This document shows, piece after piece, positions 60,663 to 64,000 of a DNA stretch of 64,000 nt. Position 1 is the stretch's first letter; each line of letters opens with the position of its first letter. The notes below the pieces were generated by a model. The model was not told the DNA's origin. It made no database searches and was given only the letters and a program-made list of their open reading frames with translations. Source of the stretch: JBEKTW01 sp049515655 (GTDB lineage Bacteria; Bacteroidota; Ignavibacteria; UBA10030; SZUA-254); NCBI GenBank assembly GCA_049515655.1, contig JBEKTW010000020.1, positions 7,942 to 71,941 on the forward strand. Direction: 5' to 3'. The translations under genes were made by a program, and so were the position numbers.

Positions 60663-60670
60663 ACCCAGTG

Positions 60671-60865
60671 CTATTTCTCGTAGTGGGAAAATCGTTCCGC
60701 GCAACCTCCACATTGCACAACGGGCAGTGACGGATACTTGGGGAACGATGGATCAGTCTTGGACATCAGGCAGAGCACGAATATCGACCCTTTTTCATTT
60801 AGAATATATTGAGCATGCACACCCTGCTGGCACAAGCCCGCAGTCTCGGGAATCTGTCGGCTCAT
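60671..60865 (-). CDS. Small cysteine-containing protein
   Basis: Protein of 64 residues with four Cys (12, 32, 52, 55) and the block FVLCLMSKTDPSFPKYPSLPVVQCGGC. The Cys spacing and TDP.FPKYP.LPV pattern recall short zinc- or metal-binding proteins I have seen annotated as hypothetical in many bacteria. It sits 3 bases after the metallopeptidase stop and 8 before the GNAT gene, so it is co-transcribed. Function unknown. Confidence 0.65.
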   Translation of the reverse strand: MSRQIPETAGLCQQGVHAQYILNEKGSIFVLCLMSKTDPSFPKYPSLPVVQCGGCAERFSHYEK

Positions 60866-60868
60866 AAA

Positions 60869-62023
60869 TCAGTCGGCCGCGATGACGCCCGCGATTGCAC
60901 GATTGAACCGCGGTAAGTTACTATCTTCGTCGGACAATTTCAAATATTTTCTGAAGAAATCAATCGGCCCCAGGGCAATGGTTTCGACGAGCGCAGCTCT
61001 TCCCATCCGGAGGTCGATCTCTCTCGCCATGACCATGCCGGCCATTGCACCGTAATTGTCCCGGTATCCGCTCAAGTTGGCCGTTCGAATAAGTTCTGAT
61101 GCCCGCGACGGTGTAAGTTTGTCGGAGAGCAGTTCCGTCGCATTTGCGTTGAATGTCGAAAAGACCTCTCTCGTTCTGTTGTACCAGTCTCTGGGCAGGT
61201 TCCCATGGCCAAGTTGGTCGAGCGAGAGGTAGTAGGCAATGCCTTCGTTCTGCGTCAAGTCGATCAACTCATGGAACGGCCCACGGTGTTTACCATAATA
61301 GCGCTTCCACGTTGACGAGTTTTCTTTATAGGCCCCGAAGGCAGCGTGAAAGACTTCGTGCGCGGTTACTCCCAGCAGCGAAATGAAACGTTCACTGAGC
61401 GCCTGCCCGTAATTCACAGCGTGCGCGAGATTGATGACGATGGTCAACTCGCCCTCCCCCTCACCGACAAACTGAGGCATATCGCCGCGCCAGAGGATCC
61501 GGCGGACGTACGCATCGACGTTTTCGTGACCGAACGCTACAACGTAGACCGGAATAGTCAAAGAAATATCGGCATCCTGCGGGAAGATCTGCTCGACAGT
61601 GGCAACAACTCTACGGTTGAAGTTTTGCTTTTTCATCTCCCCGAGAAGCTCCTTGATTCCCGTGACGTTCTTCCGCGCGTCCTCAAGATGATAGATATCG
61701 TCCCGCAGGAAGTCGTGGTACTTCAGCGAATCAAGTGATGATTGAAGCCGTGCGGCCACGGAACCGCTGTTTGCGATCAATCCCGTCGTCGACGCGGCGA
61801 CCAGGCTGCCGCGCAGACCTGCCAGTTCCTGTGTGCTCACGAACCGGTCCTCGTAGAGATCGACGCACTGTTCGGCGACAGCGAAATTCAGTCGTAAGTC
61901 GACATTGAACTTTGGATTGGTTTGGGCGAAGGCTCCTGCAAAGCGCCCCAACAGAATAACCAGGGCAAGCGGACAGACAGGCCATTTCAAAGTCGGGGCC
62001 CTGCGAACTGAAGTTCGGGACAC
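60869..62023 (-). CDS. Secreted gluzincin-type metallopeptidase (DUF5700-like)
   Basis: Exported protein of 384 residues (373 from TTG 61990, which starts directly at the signal peptide KWPVCPLALVILLGRFAGAFA). It contains TAHEVFHAAFG (His222, Glu223, His226) and, 34 residues later, QNEGIAYYLS (Glu260), the HExxH...E layout of gluzincins, as in the DUF5700 putative Zn-protease family. The TTG at 61990 overlaps the original, unshifted hutU stop (TTGA), so the genes were once coupled. Substrate unknown; it might supply peptides or histidine, but that is speculation. Confidence 0.8.
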   Translation of the reverse strand: MSRTSVRRAPTLKWPVCPLALVILLGRFAGAFAQTNPKFNVDLRLNFAVAEQCVDLYEDRFVSTQELAGLRGSLVAASTTGLIANSGSVAARLQSSLDSLKYHDFLRDDIYHLEDARKNVTGIKELLGEMKKQNFNRRVVATVEQIFPQDADISLTIPVYVVAFGHENVDAYVRRILWRGDMPQFVGEGEGELTIVINLAHAVNYGQALSERFISLLGVTAHEVFHAAFGAYKENSSTWKRYYGKHRGPFHELIDLTQNEGIAYYLSLDQLGHGNLPRDWYNRTREVFSTFNANATELLSDKLTPSRASELIRTANLSGYRDNYGAMAGMVMAREIDLRMGRAALVETIALGPIDFFRKYLKLSDEDSNLPRFNRAIAGVIAAD

Positions 62024-62056
62024 ATCGGGACGTTCACCGCGAACCTTTTGGCGTTC

Positions 62057-63745
62057 TCAATTGCCCGATCGTAGCCCGCGTCTGCATGGCGTACAATCCC
62101 CATCCCCGGGTCGTAGGTCAATACCAATTGCCCGATCGTAGCCCGCGTCTGCATGGCGTACAATCCCCATCCCCGGGTCGTAGGTCAATACCCGTTCCAG
62201 TCGCCGTTCGGCCTCTTTGGTCCCGTCGGCGACAATCACCATACCCGCATGAATCGACATGCCGATTCCGACGCCCCCGCCGTGATGTACGCTCACCCAG
62301 CTGGCACCGCCAACGGCATTGAGCAGCGCGTTCAGAATGGGCCAGTCGGCAATGGCGTCGCTTCCGTCCTTCATATTCTCCGTCTCGCGATTCGGTGATG
62401 CGACCGAACCACAGTCGAGATGGTCTCTTCCAATGACAATCGGGGCACTGATCTCACCGCGGGCGACGAGGTTGTTGAAGATTTTCCCCATCTTCGCCCG
62501 CTCCCCGTAACCGAGCCAGCAGATGCGCGCGGGCAGGCCTTGAAACTTCACTTGCTTCTGCGCCTTTTCGATCCAGCGGCAAAGAGGATTGTTTTCCGGA
62601 AATGTTTCCAGGATAGCGCGGTCTGTTCTGTAAATATCTGCCGGGTCGCCGGAGAGCGCTGCCCAACGAAACGGGCCCTTCCCGTCGCAAAATAGAGGGC
62701 GAATGTATTCGGGCACGAAGCCTGGAATATCAAAAGCGTTCTTCACACCGTTCGCGAGCGCTTCGCCCCGGATATTGTTGCCGTAATCGAACGTTACGGC
62801 GCCGCGTTTCTTGAGTTCAAGCATGGCCCGTACATGTTCGACAATGGAAGCTCTCGCCATCGCAATGTATTTCTCCGGTTTCGTTTCCCGAAGTGCTAGC
62901 GCTTCATTATACGAAATGCCGTGCGGCACGTAGCCGTTGAGAGTATCGTGAGCCGAGGTCTGGTCGGTAAGGACATCCGGTGTGATTCCCCGACGAACAA
63001 GCTCCGGCAAAACGTCGGCTGCATTCCCGAGAAGAGCGACCGATACCGGTTGTTTCTTCGACCGTCCATTTTCAATCCATCGAAGCGCCTCGTCGAGGTT
63101 ATTCGTCATCTTATCGACATACTTTGTGTTCAATCGTCTTTCGATCCTCGATGGGTCTACTTCCACTGCGAGGCACGCTGCGCCGTTCATCGTGGCCGCG
63201 AGCGGCTGCGCGCCGCCCATACCTCCGAGGCCGGCGGTGAGCAAGAATCTTCCGGCGAGCGAACCATGGAAGTACTTCTCAGCCGAAGCCGCAAACGTTT
63301 CGTACGTTCCCTGCAAAATCCCCTGCGTGCCAATATAGATCCAGCTGCCCGCTGTCATTTGTCCGTACATCGTAAGTCCGAGCGCTTCGAGCCGGCGGAA
63401 TTCATCCCATGTGGCCCAATGGGGAACCAGCATCGCGTTGGAAATAAGTACACGCGGCGCATCAGGGTACGTCTTGAAAACGCCCACGGGCTTTCCGGAT
63501 TGGACAAGCAGTGTCTCATCGTTTTCAAGGCTCTTCAACGTTCGGACAATAGCTTCATAGCATTCCCAGTTGCGCGCTGCTTTTCCCGTACCGCCGTACA
63601 CGATAAGTTCGTCGGGCTTTTCTGCGACTTCAGCGTCAAGATTGTTCATCAACATCCGCATCGCTGCTTCTTGCAGCCAGCCCTTACAATTGAGTTGAGT
63701 ACCGTGGGGTGCACGAATGGTTCGTCTATCGTTGAATTTGTTCAT
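62057..63745 (-). CDS. hutU: Urocanate hydratase, C-terminus altered by frameshift
   Basis: NAD+-dependent urocanase of 562 residues, second step of histidine degradation (urocanate to imidazolone propionate). Typical blocks: IVYGGTGKAARNW, GLTMYGQMTAGSWIYIGTQGI, TAGLGGMGGAQP, DQTSAHDTLNGYVP, FDYGNNIRGEA, RICWLGYGERAKMG, GRDHLDCGSVASPNRETENM and VGGASWVSVHHGGGVGIGMS. After HADAGYDRAI the frame is shifted by a 67-bp tandem duplication (62058-62191): 22 new residues ending in RRGLRSGN replace the normal ending AIENAKRFAVNVPMC..., which is still readable in the next frame to a stop at 61987. The catalytic core is intact, so activity may survive. Confidence 0.95.
   Translation of the reverse strand: MNKFNDRRTIRAPHGTQLNCKGWLQEAAMRMLMNNLDAEVAEKPDELIVYGGTGKAARNWECYEAIVRTLKSLENDETLLVQSGKPVGVFKTYPDAPRVLISNAMLVPHWATWDEFRRLEALGLTMYGQMTAGSWIYIGTQGILQGTYETFAASAEKYFHGSLAGRFLLTAGLGGMGGAQPLAATMNGAACLAVEVDPSRIERRLNTKYVDKMTNNLDEALRWIENGRSKKQPVSVALLGNAADVLPELVRRGITPDVLTDQTSAHDTLNGYVPHGISYNEALALRETKPEKYIAMARASIVEHVRAMLELKKRGAVTFDYGNNIRGEALANGVKNAFDIPGFVPEYIRPLFCDGKGPFRWAALSGDPADIYRTDRAILETFPENNPLCRWIEKAQKQVKFQGLPARICWLGYGERAKMGKIFNNLVARGEISAPIVIGRDHLDCGSVASPNRETENMKDGSDAIADWPILNALLNAVGGASWVSVHHGGGVGIGMSIHAGMVIVADGTKEAERRLERVLTYDPGMGIVRHADAGYDRAIGIDLRPGDGDCTPCRRGLRSGN
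62058..62191. repeat. 67-bp tandem duplication inside hutU
   Basis: Two perfect copies, 62058-62124 and 62125-62191, each starting CAATTGCCCGATCG and ending GGTCAATAC. The unit is not a multiple of three, so the second copy shifts the hutU frame. Confidence 0.95.
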
Positions 63746-63810
63746 AAAGAGGTTTCGAGGTTAAAGTTTGACGTTTCAGGTTTCAGGTTTCATTACTCGA
63801 CGGAGTCAGT

Positions 63811-63826
63811 CCCGCCGAAGGGCGGG
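63811..63826. repeat. Short GC hairpin upstream of hutU
   Basis: CCCGCC (63811-63816) pairs with GGCGGG (63821-63826). There is no T-run. The flanking 63746-63886 sequence contains tandem TTTCAGG words and a TTTGCGTTCTC stretch of the type dispersed between genes. No HutC-like operator was recognised. Confidence 0.35.
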
Positions 63827-63886
63827 ATCACACAGACTTTCTGCTTGTATTTGTGCTCTCTGCGTCTTCCTTTGCGTTCTCGTATG

Positions 63887-64000
63887 TTACAGACTAATAT
63901 TGTACCTTTTGGATTGACTATTGGCATCGGGAATGGGAGAGTGATTTGCGTGGAGGTCCGCCAGAGCGTGCGAGGCCGTCGCAAAGAGATGCTCCCCATT
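63887..64000 (-). CDS. Possible C-terminus of a gene entering from the right edge
   Basis: An open frame from the window edge reads NGEHLFATASHALADLHANH and then a stop at TAA 63887. Codon use fits the host (GCG, CTG, GAG). The family cannot be told from 37 residues. Another frame over the same bases (to 63793) looks less coding. Confidence 0.35.
   Translation of the reverse strand, partial: NGEHLFATASHALADLHANHSPIPDANSQSKRYNISL

Noticed and set aside
1..64000. CRISPR arrays, rRNA or tRNA genes
   Set aside because: No regularly spaced repeats and no tRNA cloverleaf or rRNA-like sequence was noticed on reading; a covariance search would settle tRNAs.

Overview
The window is chromosomal DNA of a bacterium with moderate to high GC, most likely from the Bacteroidota/Chlorobiota/Ignavibacteriota group. 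This is inferred from promoters of the form TTG-N19/20-TA..TTTG in front of many genes, frequent absence of strong ribosome binding sites, many outer-membrane barrels and lipoproteins, and a DUF4292-type lipoprotein. The species cannot be named from this sequence. No rRNA, tRNA or CRISPR array was seen.

Layout. 1-5735: on the minus strand, the 5' part of a secreted protein, then a four-gene glycosyltransferase operon (GT2, GT39-like, GT9, GT4) that probably builds a surface glycan. 5781-8963: a compositionally different, AT-richer insertion of about 3.2 kb bounded by an exact 14-bp direct repeat. It carries a 5'-truncated rolling-circle (HUH) Rep remnant, a long RelA/SpoT-type nucleotide synthetase and a TIR-like (PF10137-type) protein with an N-terminal accessory domain. 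This pair looks like an alarmone- or nucleotide-signalled TIR defence module and is the most interesting item in the window. 9175-22197: housekeeping and envelope genes: a metallopeptidase, clpC, an endonuclease III remnant, a translationally coupled TPR lipoprotein/DUF4292/EnvC-like operon, outer-membrane barrels, an SDR, an RsbW-like kinase and a bacilliredoxin. 22198-26826: a patchy, AT-richer stretch with intergenic palindromes, an AlkD-like protein, small hypothetical proteins, a signal-peptidase-like lipoprotein whose catalytic Ser is replaced by Gly, a DinB-like protein and a lipase-like hydrolase.

26827-39173: MarR, YceI, DoxX, an OYE-family reductase, an aldo/keto reductase, then a TetR-controlled efflux operon (TetR, SDR, TolC-like, membrane fusion protein, RND pump) ending in apaG. 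39207-45558: class 1 fructose bisphosphatase, etfB/etfA, a bifunctional-nuclease/UVR protein, truA, pdxJ and a YbbR protein. 45651-46642: an isolated pair of bacterial-microcompartment shell proteins, one with a long C-terminal extension. 47066-54810: an AsmA-like protein (apparently with a CTG start), rsmA, an MgtA-type P-type ATPase, a PAP2 membrane protein and a lipoprotein.

54898-64000: histidine degradation on the minus strand. hutU, hutI, glutamate formimidoyltransferase and formiminotetrahydrofolate cyclodeaminase together lead urocanate to glutamate and 5,10-methenyl-THF. They are interspersed with a GNAT, a small Cys protein, a secreted gluzincin, a DUF429 protein and a Na+/H+ antiporter-like protein. 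hutH is not in the window. hutU carries a 67-bp tandem duplication that frameshifts its C-terminus.
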